From Corynespora cassiicola (taxonomy: Eukaryota; Ascomycota; Dothideomycetes; Pleosporales; Corynesporascaceae): a stretch of 64,000 nucleotides of DNA. Each line of letters opens with the position of its first letter. Position 1 is the first letter of the stretch. The stretch spans positions 3,720,001-3,784,000 of the forward strand of contig JAEUWY010000005.1 in the NCBI GenBank assembly GCA_022059125.1, read 5' to 3'. The notes under the pieces are model-generated. The model saw only the letters and a list, made by a program, of their open reading frames with translations, ran no database searches and was not told the DNA's origin. Shown here piece after piece: positions 10,980 through 22,223 of the stretch. The position numbers and the translations under genes are program-made.

Positions 10980-12765
10980 CTACTATGCCAGTTGTGTTTG
11001 GGACAGCTGTGTATGCTCTGTTTCACCTAGCTCGATTGGAAAAGAACAAGAAAGTTCTCATACAATCAGCCGCCGGAGGTCTTGGCCTAGCAGTCATCCA
11101 GGTCGCGCAAAGCGTCGGTGCTGACATTTATGTGACCATGGGCACACAAACCAAGATGAACTATCTAGCCGAGTATTGTGGTATAGACAGAAGTCATGTA
11201 TTCTCTTCGCGCCCTGCCTCTAGCATCAGTGCAATCATGCAGGAAACTGGGTCCAAGCGATTTGACGTGATTGTAAGCTCTTCGAACGGTACCATATTGC
11301 AGGAAACAGCGCGGTGCCTCTCAAACAGAGGAGGATTTATCCATGTTGGAAGAGTCGACGTGCAGAGCTACAAGGCGTTGGCAGTGAATATCTTCGAGAG
11401 AAACGCAACTTTCTCCTCCTTCGATTTTGCGAAGATCGTTGAAGAAGAGCTGCGTTTGCAGGCCAGTAAGTTTGGCAAATTCGTATTGAATCTATGCGCT
11501 AACGAAATAAGACTCTTGAAAGAAGTAGATGGCTTGCTCAATCGTGGGATCGTTAGTCCCTCATCTTCCATCAAGGCCTTCGACATTGCTGAGCTGGACC
11601 AAGCACTTCTGTATTTCTCGAAAGGAACTCACATTGGCAAGATTGTTGGCTCATTCGAAAAGGGAAGATCATTGGTGCCGATGTTGAATACTCCACCAAA
11701 TGTGCGATTCGATGGTCACGCTATCTACGTGATTGTTGGTGGCCTAGGAGGCCTTGGAAGAAGCATCATTCAGTGGATGGTTGAGCATGGTGCCTGGAAT
11801 CTTGCTATCTTCAATCGCTCTGGAACCCCGCCCAAAGAAGCATTGATTTTGATCGACGAACTCACGCAACAAGGGGTATCCATTCATATACACAAGTGCA
11901 ATGTCGCCGACAAGAGCAGTGTATATGACGCGATTCGTGTAGCATCGAAAGACGGCCCTATCAAAGGAATCATGTATGCCGCTGTCGTTCTTGAAGACCG
12001 TCTCTTCCGGAATCTCTTGTATTCAGAATGGGAACACGGACTCTATGCCAAAGTCCGAGGCTCTATTAACCTCCATGAGGTTTCCAGCGAGATGAAACTC
12101 GGATTAGACTTCTTCATCATGACAAGCTCTTTTGAGGCCGTTATGGTGCTTCCTACGCAAGCTGCCTATTGCGCAGCCAACTGTTTCCAAGACGCATTCG
12201 CAAGATACCGTAGGTCGCTTAGCCTTCCCGGTTGTATCATCAATTTCGGATTGATTACTGAAATAGGTGAAATGGGCCAGAGAAAAAAAGACAGGCCAGA
12301 TGATATATCGCAACGGATTGTACAGAACAGGCAAATTAGGATTCCTAAGCCTACTGGAGAGCGCTTTCCTGAAGTCATCTTCACCGACTTCGGAGTTCCT
12401 CCGATTCGATCCTTTGGCAGAGGCGCAGCTTACGACCTGCTTTGAGCCAGGCGAGTTGACCAAAATGGCCGGCAAGCACTACGATGCCACAACTCAGCTG
12501 CCACGGTGGCATTCAGATAGGAATTTTTCCCATCTCCTCCATTCCATGAATGATCATATATCGGGAAGAAATTGATGCTGCTAAATCTGTTGCACACTAT
12601 GGTGTTGACAGTTTAATAGCAGTTGAACTTAGGAACTGGTTTTCAGTGCTGTTCCAGGATACAATACCGCTTTTAGCGCTACTAGATGAAGACATTAGCA
12701 TTAGACAACTTGGGACAGCGGCTGTAGAAAAGCGTGAGATGTTTCCTGAAAACACAGTAATGTAA
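10961..12765 (+). pseudogene. Truncated highly-reducing type I polyketide synthase (partial ER, KR, partial ACP)
   Basis: Similarity starts inside an enoyl-reductase domain (FEEVATMPVVF, then the NADPH loop SAAGGLGLAVIQVAQ). It continues through a ketoreductase (VGGLGGLGRSIIQW Rossmann motif; Ser in FIMTSSF, Tyr and Asn in AAYCAAN) and ends with an acyl-carrier segment containing the phosphopantetheine site YGVDSLIAVELRNWF. KS, AT, DH and the first part of ER are absent. The reading frame changes twice. At an A7 tract (12283-12289) the family-conserved continuation MIYRNGLYRTGKLGFL is in the next frame. Between about 12540 and 12560 the N-terminal part of the ACP domain is missing and the frame shifts again. 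The catalytic motifs themselves are intact, so decay seems structural rather than by heavy point mutation. It is not functional as a synthase. Confidence 0.85.
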
Positions 12766-12814
12766 CCTACAATTAAGTCGGACACAAGCAAGTTACATAA
12801 GCTTTACTACTTTA

Positions 12815-12877
12815 ACGTGTTCGGCAAGCGAGCTGATCAGGCAAGCGAGCTGATCAGCTCCACCGCGCGTCGCGTAC
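12815..12877 (+). repeat. Left terminal inverted repeat, with internal 17 bp tandem repeat
   Basis: Begins ACGTGTTCGG and contains two tandem copies of GGCAAGCGAGCTGATCA. These could be duplicated transposase-binding sites. The reverse complement is found at the right end. Confidence 0.85.
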
Positions 12878-14609
12878 GGGCACCTTACAACTATAATAAT
12901 ATAATATATCTTTATTTTCTTAATCTATAAAAAAAAGTAAACTTTTTTTAGTAATTTAAGTATATAATTTATAGTTTATTAAAAGTATTTACCTAGCAGC
13001 TTAGTTATATAATATCTTTTACTTTATACTTTATACGCGTTTATATAAAGTATTTTTATAATATAATTTTTATTTAGTAATATATAAATTTACTACTATT
13101 AAAATTTTTTTTTTTTTTTAGTATATTTTTAACTTTATTACGCAAAATTTTTTTTTTTAAATTTTAGTTATATAAAAAATTACTAATTTTATTTTTTAAA
13201 CGCGCGATAATTTTTAATTTTAAATTATTAACTAAAAACAAATTAGAAACTTTATTAATTACTAAAAAATATTTTATATAATTTATAATTATAAATATAA
13301 CTACTAGTAAGTAGTATATAAAAATTTTACTATTATTTAAGCGTAGTTTAATTTTATACAAAATATAATTATAAAGTATAAAATATTTAAAAATAATATA
13401 TATAACTTTAATAAAACTAGCTTTTAAATAAATATTATTATAATTTTAAAAATTATTATAAAAATAAAATAAAAAAGTTATATAAAAATTATTTAGCCTA
13501 AAAACTGCGAATAAATTACTATTATATATAAAATTAATACTTAAAAGTAGAAAGTTTTGCTTTTTATTATTTTTATAATAAAATTTTATTAAATAATTTA
13601 ATATATAAACTATAATTTATTATATAATTAAATAATTATAGTTAGTAAAAACAGCTAGACAGATAATTAGATTAAATATAAATAAATATAATACTTTAAT
13701 AAGTATATAAAAGCTTATATAAAAAAAAATACGCTTTTTTATTATAAATAAATATAAAAATTATTATTTTAGTTAATTTAAAAAGTTCTGTAAATAGAAC
13801 AGCATTTTTACTTTTTATTTACTTTTTTTATTTTTTTTATTTGTTTTAACTGCTAAATATAAACTATTTTAGTTTTTTAAAAGCGTTATATAGTAAAAAA
13901 ATTAAAAAAAAATAAAACTTAGTATAAACTATATTATAAAAAATTTTTTTTTTAAAGTATATTATACGGCGCATATAGCAGCTATTATAATAAAAAATAT
14001 TTAAAATAGTTTTTAAGCTACTAAGCTAGTTTTATATAACTTAAAATAAGTTTTTTAGTACTTAAATTTTATTATATAAATACTAAGTTTTATATATACA
14101 GAAAAATTTAAATAAAAGTTAAAAATATTTTATATTTTTATTAAAATAAAGCGTTAAATAAAGTATATTTAAAAATAATAAAAGTTTTATATAAATTTTT
14201 TTTAGTTACTAATAAATTACGTATTTTAACAGTTATTAAAAAGCTTTAAAAAAGTTATATATAAAAAAGTAATTTTTAAAATTAAAAATACTGCGCTTTA
14301 AACTAAAAATATATATTAAAAATATAAATAAACAGCACGTTATATAACTATAATAAAAAAAATATATTAAATATTTAGAAAAGCTAAAAAATAGTATAAA
14401 ATAGTATAGTAGTAAAGTAAATTTAGAAAAAAATTTTATAAAGTAAAGTTTATACAGCGTATACTTAACTTTAAAAATATATACTATTTAAATATAGTAT
14501 ATATTAGTTACTTAAATATACTGTTTATATATATATAAAACGCGTAAAATCTTAATAGTAATTTTATTAGCTTTTATTTTTTATTTTATAATTTATTAGA
14601 GCTGTTTAT

Positions 14610-14672
14610 GTACGCGACGCGCGGTAGAGCTGATCAGCTCGCTTGCCTGATCAGCTCGCTTGCCGAACACGT
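14610..14672 (-). repeat. Right terminal inverted repeat
   Basis: Reverse complement of the left repeat with one C/T difference. Ends ...CCGAACACGT next to the TA duplication. Confidence 0.85.
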
Positions 14673-14799
14673 TAGCGTGCGCTACTTACTTCTAAAGTAC
14701 ATCTACTAATTTCTTTTTTAAATTATTTCATTTGCTTTTTTAAGCTTTACTATAACTACTATAAGCTATACTATATAACCTAAGATTGTATAATTAAAT

Positions 14800-15892
14800 T
14801 CAAGCCCATTCAAGTTCTGGATCATTATTGCGCGAGGTCAACCAACTAATGCTGCCCTTGAGCTCTTTAGATGAAGCTGCGCCACCTTCAGAAAATGAGT
14901 AGGAAGAAGCCGGCCTAGCGACCAAGGGCCCCAGCACAGGAACACAAGCGCATACGATGGCCAGGTTGGCCTCGATAGAAGACATATAGGCAGCCGGCAC
15001 GCTGAACCATGTGGAATCTTCAGGGTGCCCGGACACCTCGATCAGAGCATTGATGCGAAACGCGGCGATGACACAGACAACTACACCGATGAACAGGGTA
15101 TAGACAAGAGCAACCCTATGGGTAGACGGTATGTCGAGACCCAGGATCTTGCCGACTGGGAGGCAAAGAATGACTATGTTCGAAAATACATTGAGACTGG
15201 ATATGGCGATGAACACACTGCATCCGTCAGCAAATACTCTTGGGCTCGGACATTGCTGGACTTACGCATTTTGATCCAAACACCTGGCGGTGGCCTTCTT
15301 CTGGATATACCAGAAGGCATCTATTGGCACACAGGAGAAAACGGCCGTGCAGGTTGACGCGATGCCGTATGCGACAACGAATCCCATGACAAGGTAGAGA
15401 ACTACGCGCGACTTCTTAGATGCAAAAAGGCATCGATATTGCAGAAGAATGGCCATTTTGCTAAAGGTCAAGCCGATGCCGTAGCATGTGATGCTAAAGT
15501 AAAGAAACTGCCACAATGAATATCACTTGTGTTAAACGTGCTCAAGGAAAGCGGTACCTTCAATACTCTGGTCACTGCGGCTAGATCAAGGAATATCAAA
15601 TGTCTGCCGGTTCCAGCATCCGTCTCTGCAGCGGATTAGCAGTGTCCCATTGCGCCAGCCACGAAGACTTGCCGAATATTTGCATCGTGGTGGTTATGCT
15701 GGAGAAAACCATGGCTAGGAGGATGAACCAATCATCCCACGTCACCCTCGGGTAGTAGTTGATGCGCGAGTAGCACCGCAGCGCCACGGCGGTGAAAGCA
15801 AACGAAGTAAAGGAAATAACCAGAATCTTGACAAGCGGGCCTCTGTCTTCGCCGGCAAGGCGGGCCAGCTCCTGCGGTGGTACCTGATCCAT
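14800..15892 (-). CDS. Fungal rhodopsin-like 7-TM integral membrane protein (SAT4 / Fung_rhodopsin family)
   Basis: Four exons, 15892-15673, 15625-15558, 15507-15266 and 15217-14800, giving 315 aa. Seven hydrophobic helices are visible. Family landmarks include the YPRVTWDDWFIL segment after helix 2, TGRHL in the first loop, the FSKMAILLQY helix with a following Arg/Leu, and ANLAIVCACVPVLGPL in the last helix. Intron 1 (15626-15672) starts with GCAAGT, a non-canonical GC donor; excising it restores the conserved loop (DAGTGRH), whereas reading through gives a stop. The other introns are 50 and 48 bp. The family is plasma-membrane-like and poorly understood; some members sit in secondary-metabolite clusters or act as G-protein-coupled-type receptors. 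The stop codon lies only 127 bp from the RIP-degraded element. Confidence 0.82.
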
Positions 15893-16430
15893 GGTGGCGA
15901 TCGGGTGATCAAGTTTGGCAAGGGACGATGCAGCGACTAGCGCTCATGTGCAGACGGGAAAACAAACAAGACGATGCTCCTGCGGGCCAGTGGGGACGGT
16001 GCGGCGCCATTTCTCTTAAGAGGTGACGGAAGGCAGGACACCTTCACATGATAGCACAGTGATCTGCCATAGAGTTGATGTTGCCGTTACAAAGATGGGC
16101 CGAAACTTGAACAATCGGACCCGAGCCACGGCCCAAGCTGCATGACGCTGGGAGAAGAACGACCGTTTGGCTACGTGGACTCGACTGCGGAGTAAAACCT
16201 GGGGGCGACGGGACGATTTTCTGACGGGTGGTGCACGACCAGCGTGTTCCTGGGGTTTGAAACCCCAAAGCTTATTTCGGGGCAGATCCGGCGGGAGGGA
16301 CATTGGCGAGCTCTGGGAGTTAATTCGATGTGACACGGCTGCTGTGTTTCACGGGGGACGGTATGCTACCACCACTGCGAGCAATTACTGACATTTGAAC
16401 GTCGATCTCGCGACCCAGAAGTCTATTCCA
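15893..16430. other. Intergenic
   Basis: 538 bp upstream of the rhodopsin-like gene and downstream of the Apd1-like gene. Presumably the promoter of the former; no defined site recognised. Confidence 0.4.
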
Positions 16431-17474
16431 TTACCAGCTCACTACTTGCTTGTAGCGATCAAACCCGCCCCTCAACTGGCTCTGCGGTTTCACCACCTTG
16501 CCCTGGAGCACAGTGTACCTGACGACGTTCTCACAGTCCTCCGGTCTGATCCTGGCCAACCATATACACTGGGCGGCCTCATCACTGACCTCGCCGTCGG
16601 CCTGTGCTGCGCGGGCTATGGCCGAGGCCTTTCTATACACCATGACGTTTGCAGAGAACTTGTGGCCACCCACGTGGCTGATAAAATAGATGCCAACGCC
16701 GCCTGGACGCTCGTCATGCAGGTCCCGATAGAGACCCAGAGGACGGAGGTGCCGCTCGAATTCCCGCCGCAGGAGAGGAGCCGACTGACCGCAGCGGGCG
16801 TCGCGCGTCTTTTGGCTGCACAGTAGAATCAGGTAGTCATGAGGGCACGGGCGAGCGCGCAGGGTAGACGGGGAGGGGGCACGGGCAGATATGCTTGCCG
16901 CGAGGGGCGTCGTGTTGGTAGGGCCCTTGTTGACAAACTCGGTGATGAGCTCGGGCGTGTTCTCCGCGGTGACATTGTCAATGAGTTGGAACGAGGGCAG
17001 CAGCAACACGCTCGTGGAGTGGTCCGCATGGTCGGGGACAGGCATGTTGGAGGCGGACAGCATCAGCTTGCCGTTCGTGGGCTTGACATGGCCCTTTTCC
17101 ACGGCCTCCATGATGCTGCCCTTCTCGTCGGCCACGTCGCGCACCCAGTCCGTCTTGCCCGTGGCGACTATCAGGTGCGTGCTCCATCCCTTGACATGGC
17201 CGTACAGCTCCTCGGTCTCGTCGATGGTGAATTTGCTGGGGTACTTGATTGTGCAGCTTGCGCAATCGTGCAGACAATCGTCGCCATCGACGGCGGCGTC
17301 GGTCGTGGGGAAGAGGGCGCTGGTGGTGCGTGCCTTGGAGAAGGCCGAGGGCGAAGGCGACGATGGCGCTGTGGACGGCGTCGACGGCGCCGGCGACAGC
17401 TTGTAGTAGAGGTTCTTGAGCGTCGCCGTCATTCTGTACGCGTTCGCCTTGGGCGAGGAATCGAGGGGCGCCAT
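16431..17474 (-). CDS. Apd1/Aim32-type sucrase/ferredoxin-like protein (thioredoxin-like [2Fe-2S])
   Basis: Single exon, 347 aa. It starts at the upstream of two in-frame ATGs (17474; the second at 17432 begins MTATLKNLYYK). An N-terminal CLHDCASC motif is followed by the first domain (KGWSTHLIVATGKTDW). The thioredoxin-like ferredoxin domain carries CSQKTRDARCG. Downstream, HVGGHKFSANVMVY supplies the two histidines characteristic of Apd1/Aim32, where one [2Fe-2S] cluster is bound by Cys and His residues. In yeast, Apd1 is cytosolic and linked to redox and actin-patch phenotypes, and Aim32 is mitochondrial. I cannot tell from the sequence which of the two this corresponds to; the Ser/Pro-rich N-terminus is not a convincing presequence. 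It is divergent with the next gene across about 210 bp. Confidence 0.85.
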   Translation of the reverse strand: MAPLDSSPKANAYRMTATLKNLYYKLSPAPSTPSTAPSSPSPSAFSKARTTSALFPTTDAAVDGDDCLHDCASCTIKYPSKFTIDETEELYGHVKGWSTHLIVATGKTDWVRDVADEKGSIMEAVEKGHVKPTNGKLMLSASNMPVPDHADHSTSVLLLPSFQLIDNVTAENTPELITEFVNKGPTNTTPLAASISARAPSPSTLRARPCPHDYLILLCSQKTRDARCGQSAPLLRREFERHLRPLGLYRDLHDERPGGVGIYFISHVGGHKFSANVMVYRKASAIARAAQADGEVSDEAAQCIWLARIRPEDCENVVRYTVLQGKVVKPQSQLRGGFDRYKQVVSW

Positions 17475-17686
17475 TGCGAAAAAAGTGGAATCTGATTAGA
17501 TTGCCAAGACGCGCTGTCGATCCCTAGATCAAGCTTCCATGACGCTTGTCCACGGCCGGTTGCTCTTTAAACCTCCTGCTTGGAGCCGCCTCGCCCTCGG
17601 ACTTGAGCCATCTCCGAATCCCCGACCTCCCCCCCCGCAGCCTCTGCCCGCAGCGCCGACGTCTGGCCTCTTATCTTGCCCATCCC

Positions 17687-18802
17687 ATGAGGCTGAAGAC
17701 CCTCAGCGGTGCTCCTTTATGCGAGCACCTGGACTTTGATGCCCAATCCCTGCCGGAACCCGACCAACTCGGCCACTGCCAGCCGCTGGACCATGGCGAT
17801 GACGACGCTGCTCCGCCGCCGAAATGGCGACGTCTTGCTGTCAAGGGTACTCGTCTTCGTACGGGCTGGTCACAACCTCATCTCCCAGCGGAGATAATTC
17901 CAGGCCGCCATCCCTACTCTTCTTTTTCACTCCCTGGCTCAGGCCTCTCCGACCCAATCGATGGAAATGATAGCACCTTCATGGACGAGACGACTGATTT
18001 TCTCCAGCACTCGCTCATCTTTCACGACACTCTTCTATCGTCCCAGCTCGTGCCAGGCGAAGCCCCTGATGATACCATCTCTTCCTCTTCCTTTTTGACA
18101 CACTTCTCCCAATCCTCCGATATCTCCGAGCTTGATAGCTCTGCCCCCAAAGGCGGAACCAATGCCATCTCACCGATACTTCCGGCAGTCACCGTGACGC
18201 CTCTTGGCTCCCTTCCCAGTGCAAACCACCTACGGTCCATCCACCCTCAAACATTGACTCCGAACTTACTTTGTGTCTTGACTGCTTTTCTTGAGCCGCG
18301 GATGATATATATCCAGAAAAGTCGTACTACTCTGACCCTTTACGAAATTACAGTAGCTGATGACACAAAACCTAATTTCAAGATATCCTTCTGGTTCCGG
18401 CCTGTCCAACCTGGCCTCGGCAGACCCAATGATCCCCAACGCGCTCTTCGCGACACATTGAATGGCGCGACAATCGGAGATGTGCTTCTCCTGCGTATCA
18501 TAGCACTTGGCGCTTTTCGAGAAGAGGTCTTTGGCCAGTCATTAAATCCTACGATCAATCGCGCGTCATCCAAGGTTGAGATCGTGGACACCCGGACAGC
18601 CCTGTCCGCCAAGAACCTGCGCCTCCTCCCCCCTTCAATTGCACAGAGACTCAAACAAGTCTCGCGCTGGTCCAAGTCACATGTCGCGGCCGGTCGTGCC
18701 CCGAGAAAAAGGAGAGAGGGTCTAAGGAGTGGAACAAAACGACCACTCAGCCCCTCCGTCCACGGAGACACTCTCCCACCTGACACCATGGAATCCATTT
18801 GA
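17687..18802 (+). CDS. Conserved fungal protein, possible OB-fold nucleic-acid-binding domain
   Basis: Single exon, 371 aa, starting at the first in-frame ATG (MRLKTLSGAPLC). The frame continues upstream without an ATG, so the start could be wrong if there is a 5' exon. The N-terminal half is polar and low-complexity. Residues about 185-305 form an ordered part with alternating beta-strand-like segments (LLCVLTAFLEPRMIYIQ, TLTLYEITVADDTKPNFKISFWF, GDVLLLRIIALGAFREEVFGQ), reminiscent of OB-fold proteins annotated in other Pezizomycotina. The C-terminus is basic (APRKRREGLRSGTKRPLS), possibly nuclear. The OB-fold call is from overall pattern only. It shares a 212 bp divergent spacer with the Apd1-like gene. 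Confidence 0.65.
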   Translation: MRLKTLSGAPLCEHLDFDAQSLPEPDQLGHCQPLDHGDDDAAPPPKWRRLAVKGTRLRTGWSQPHLPAEIIPGRHPYSSFSLPGSGLSDPIDGNDSTFMDETTDFLQHSLIFHDTLLSSQLVPGEAPDDTISSSSFLTHFSQSSDISELDSSAPKGGTNAISPILPAVTVTPLGSLPSANHLRSIHPQTLTPNLLCVLTAFLEPRMIYIQKSRTTLTLYEITVADDTKPNFKISFWFRPVQPGLGRPNDPQRALRDTLNGATIGDVLLLRIIALGAFREEVFGQSLNPTINRASSKVEIVDTRTALSAKNLRLLPPSIAQRLKQVSRWSKSHVAAGRAPRKRREGLRSGTKRPLSPSVHGDTLPPDTMESI

Positions 18803-19847
18803 CCTGGCTAACTGGGGAAAATAAGATATCATCGGCTGCAGTAAAATGGGATCATTGGACGGCCACTTGGAACTCAAATCTCCACTTTGACGCGCGGGCC
18901 ATATTGGGTGCACTGCATTTGAAGTCCCATTCGGCATTCCGCACTTTTCAAGAACCCCTGCTTTGATCTCCACCCCACACCGTTTTACGGATAGCAATCA
19001 GCACGTGAGAATCATGAACTGAATTCGCTTGCGATATGCTGTTGATCCCATTCGATCTCGTCGGCCGAGATTTCAGTGCCTGCCACTATGGATGATGCGC
19101 CTGCTTGTGTCGCACTAGATCATTTACGGTTAGTATCACGTCCTTCATCTGAACATTTATCATCGACTCAGCTAACATTGTTTCTGTACCCACAGTTCAG
19201 CCACATTGTTCTATATGAATTTGTTTCGTTCCCACTGCCGGGTCTCCACTGTGGATGTGCCTTCATCACAATGTTTACGTTGCTCTTTTCGTGAACCTCG
19301 GCGACGCACCGCGTGCCGAACCCTCTGTCATCATGCATGACTGGCTTACTGGATAGCCGGAGATTGCCTCGATCGCTGCTACAGCTTTATGGAAGCTGGT
19401 ATTCATTACCATTGCTTGCATTCGTACCATACAAAGAGCTGTATTTCTGAAACGCCGTTTCCGATTGGCTCCAGCAATCATTTACAAGCGAAGTTCAAAC
19501 AAGTTCCTGACCTTCGAAGCTGAAGCAAGGTTCAGCGTTACAATATTAAATATTTGGCGCCACGGTTCTACCGGCCAAGCCACTACCAAATGCATAAACA
19601 TATCACGGATAGCCTGGCACTTAAAACACAACAGCGGGGCTATGGCCGTTTAGCCGCCCTCTTTCATTTTAAGATATCCTACGAACATGTTAAATCTTCG
19701 TGTCCCAGCGGAAGAGGAAATCATGGGTTGCATTTACCCTGTCACTCTTTAAACTGTTTCCGCATACATTCTTTTCTTTTGCAACTTACTCTTTCGTTTC
19801 TTCTGGGTCTTGAGCGATCCACTTACATTCTTTACCGTCTGGCCACG
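18803..19847. other. Intergenic, tyrosinase promoter side
   Basis: 1.05 kb with only short unbiased frames. The part next to 19848 is pyrimidine-rich (CTTTTCTTTTGCAAC...), as in many fungal leaders. Confidence 0.4.
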
Positions 19848-22223
19848 ATGAAGTCATTCTTTTCTTCTTTGTCAGGCCCTGTTGCTTTGCTTTCTCTTCT
19901 AGCACTTACACAAGCTGCTCCTCTCAGCGATGGCCCGACCTGTGGTCTCTCCATGCAAGATGATAGCTTTTTTAGCGTTGTCGGTGTCCAAGGGACTGGA
20001 GTCCACCCCAGACAAGAATTGCGCGAACTCGAAAAAGATGACGAATTATGGAACGTTTTTATCCAAGCATTTGCACGTTTTCAGGCCATGGATCAAACTG
20101 ACAAGGTCTCTTACTTCAAAGTCGCAGGTACGATGTTGTTTAGATCCAAATCATTATCCTCCATCTAATACACCCAGGCATACACGGAGCTCCCTTCGTA
20201 GAGTGGGATGGCGTCGAGGGCGAAGGCATGACTGGCTATTGCCCACATGTGAGCAACATGTTTGGCACTTGGCACAGGCCTTACCTGGCATTATTCGAGC
20301 AGATCCTGCATGAAAGAGCGGTAGATATCGCAAACGAATATCCTGCAGGCCAACCCAGAGAGAAAGCACGCCAAATCGCCGACAGGGTCAGGCTACCATA
20401 TTGGGATTGGGCTGTTGATCCGGCCAATGGCACCGAAGGTTGCATGCCAGCCAGCCTGCGACGGGAATCTGCCGTGGTAACTTTTCCCAATGGCACTATG
20501 GGTGAAATCCCCAACCCGCTTTATCAGTACGAGTTCCATCCACTGAACTCTTCCGACTTCTCCGCGTTGGTAAGCCATCTCGACCTGCTTGACTCGCCAA
20601 CTTAAGCTCATTATTATCTAGAGCGAATTTCAATTCAAGAACTGGGAAACGACTATTAGGTTCCCTTTGGACGGATTTTCAGCGAATGCCACTAGTCGTA
20701 ATGACGAAGCAAACTCCCGTATCGGTAAACAGCAGCCGAATAACCGAGACATGCTCTACAAGCTTCTCACTATGTACCAACCGTATAACCAATGGAGTAC
20801 CAAGGCTAACGGAGGGAACATTGGAAACATTGAGACTCTCCATGACGGTATCCATAATGCATTCGGACTAGGGAATATGGGCATCGTAGAGGTATCCGCC
20901 TTTGACCCTGTATTTTGGTTCCACCATTGGTAAAACCCCTTTAGCACCTCTCAAAAGCCACTGAGACTGACTTGCAAAGTAATATGGATCGGATCATTGC
21001 TCTGTTCCAGTATCGGTATCCGGATACTTGGGTAGAGGACAGCATTCAACCAAAGGGCACATTTTATTTCTCAAAGAATAGTTCACAAGGTGCTGCATCA
21101 CCTCTCGCACCATTCCATATGAACGCAAATGGAGACATGTGGACCTCGACAACATCACGTAACTGGACCTCTTTCGGCTACACCTACCCAGAAATAGCGG
21201 AGAACCCCAGTAATGAGACGTTGACCCTTAGTATCAACAAACTCTACAAACCGCAAACACAGGGGCTGAATAACAACAATACGCTCACAACTCTTGGAAT
21301 CTACAACACCAGTGCGGATGCGATTGACTGGCTTGCTGAAGTTAACATGCCTTCCGATATTCAGATTTCGTACTCAGTGAGGGCGTTTCTGGGAGAGCCG
21401 GACAAGGATCCTAAAAATTGGGTAAATAAAGCTACCACCTCTACTTTTACCCAGGCAAACTCTAACTTAGCACTAGGCTACGGACAAGAACTATGTCGGC
21501 CAAATCGCCAGTTTGAGCTCGCCAAGGATGGATAGCGATGTCATTGTTACAGCCAACATTGTGCTCACCGACAAGTTGGCCGAAAAATTCAAGGCTGGTG
21601 AGCTGAAGAGTTTGGAGAGAGATGAAGTCAGAGAATATCTGAAAACAAATTTCTGCTGGCGAATTCAGGCCTTGGTACGCTATCAGAACACAATAAAATG
21701 ATACCCAACAACTGACCATTGAACCCAGGACTTTACAGAAATTCCACGCACAACACCGCCAAAGGGCCTCAATGTAACCGTTTTCAGTGTACCGGTTCAT
21801 CTTCCCCACTCTGAATTGGAGGTTCCTACCTGGACTGGCGACTTCACTTATGCACCCGAGATTGACGGCAATCCTCCACCCCCAGAATACTACAACAGTC
21901 CTTCTGTCATTGGTGATGGAACTTCAGGCATTGGAAACTCCACGAGCGGTGCTGGTGGTTGGAATGCCAGCGAGGGTGCCTGGACTTGGAATGGCACCAA
22001 CGCTACCGCGGAACAAGAAGAAATGCCAAACAACACCCTGACGCCCATCACTCTACCAGTGACGATTCCCACGAATACCATTGCGCCGACAGACGGAAGG
22101 CCACCAGGCACAGTGTTCATGACTGAGATGATTACTGCGGTAGTCACGGTTGCACCTAGCGAAGCGGCACCTGCAGGATCGAATGGCGAGAACAAGCGTG
22201 GCCTCGAATTTTGGTGGAGCTAG
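19848..22223 (+). CDS. Secreted tyrosinase (polyphenol oxidase) with C-terminal domain
   Basis: Six exons, 19848-20127, 20178-20569, 20622-20929, 20980-21421, 21477-21674 and 21729-22223, giving 704 aa. The N-terminal signal peptide (MKSFFSSLSGPVALLSLLALTQA) ends before APLSDGPTC. The CuA site has the first His in GIHGAP, then CPHVSNMFGTWHRPY with the second and third His. CPH is the Cys-x-His pattern that forms a thioether in many tyrosinases. The CuB site has HDGIHNAFG and FDPVFWFHHCNMDR. The last two introns restore a coherent C-terminal domain (NYVGQIASL..., LTDKLAEKFKAGEL). A Thr/Pro-rich tail (TPITLPVTIPTNTIAP) ends in KRGLEFWWS. The enzyme oxidises mono- and diphenols to quinones, and the C-terminal domain usually shields the active site until cleaved. 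Role (melanin, defence or metabolite tailoring) unknown. Confidence 0.9.

Larger units (their letters stand above)
12815..14672. mobile_element. AT-rich (RIP-degraded) TIR element with TA target-site duplication
   Basis: A 1858 bp element bounded by 63 bp terminal inverted repeats (12815-12877 and 14610-14672) that match at all but one position. TA dinucleotides lie immediately outside (12813-12814 and 14673-14674). The termini are GC-containing while the 1.7 kb interior is almost pure A/T with no recoverable coding frame. TA duplications and TIRs suggest a Tc1/mariner-like or other TA-targeting cut-and-paste element; the exact superfamily cannot be told without a transposase. It abuts the end of the PKS remnant. 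Confidence 0.85.

Noticed and set aside
12885..14605. Possible genes inside the first AT-rich island
   Set aside because: Open frames consist of Ile/Lys/Asn/Tyr/Leu from A/T composition and show no motif.
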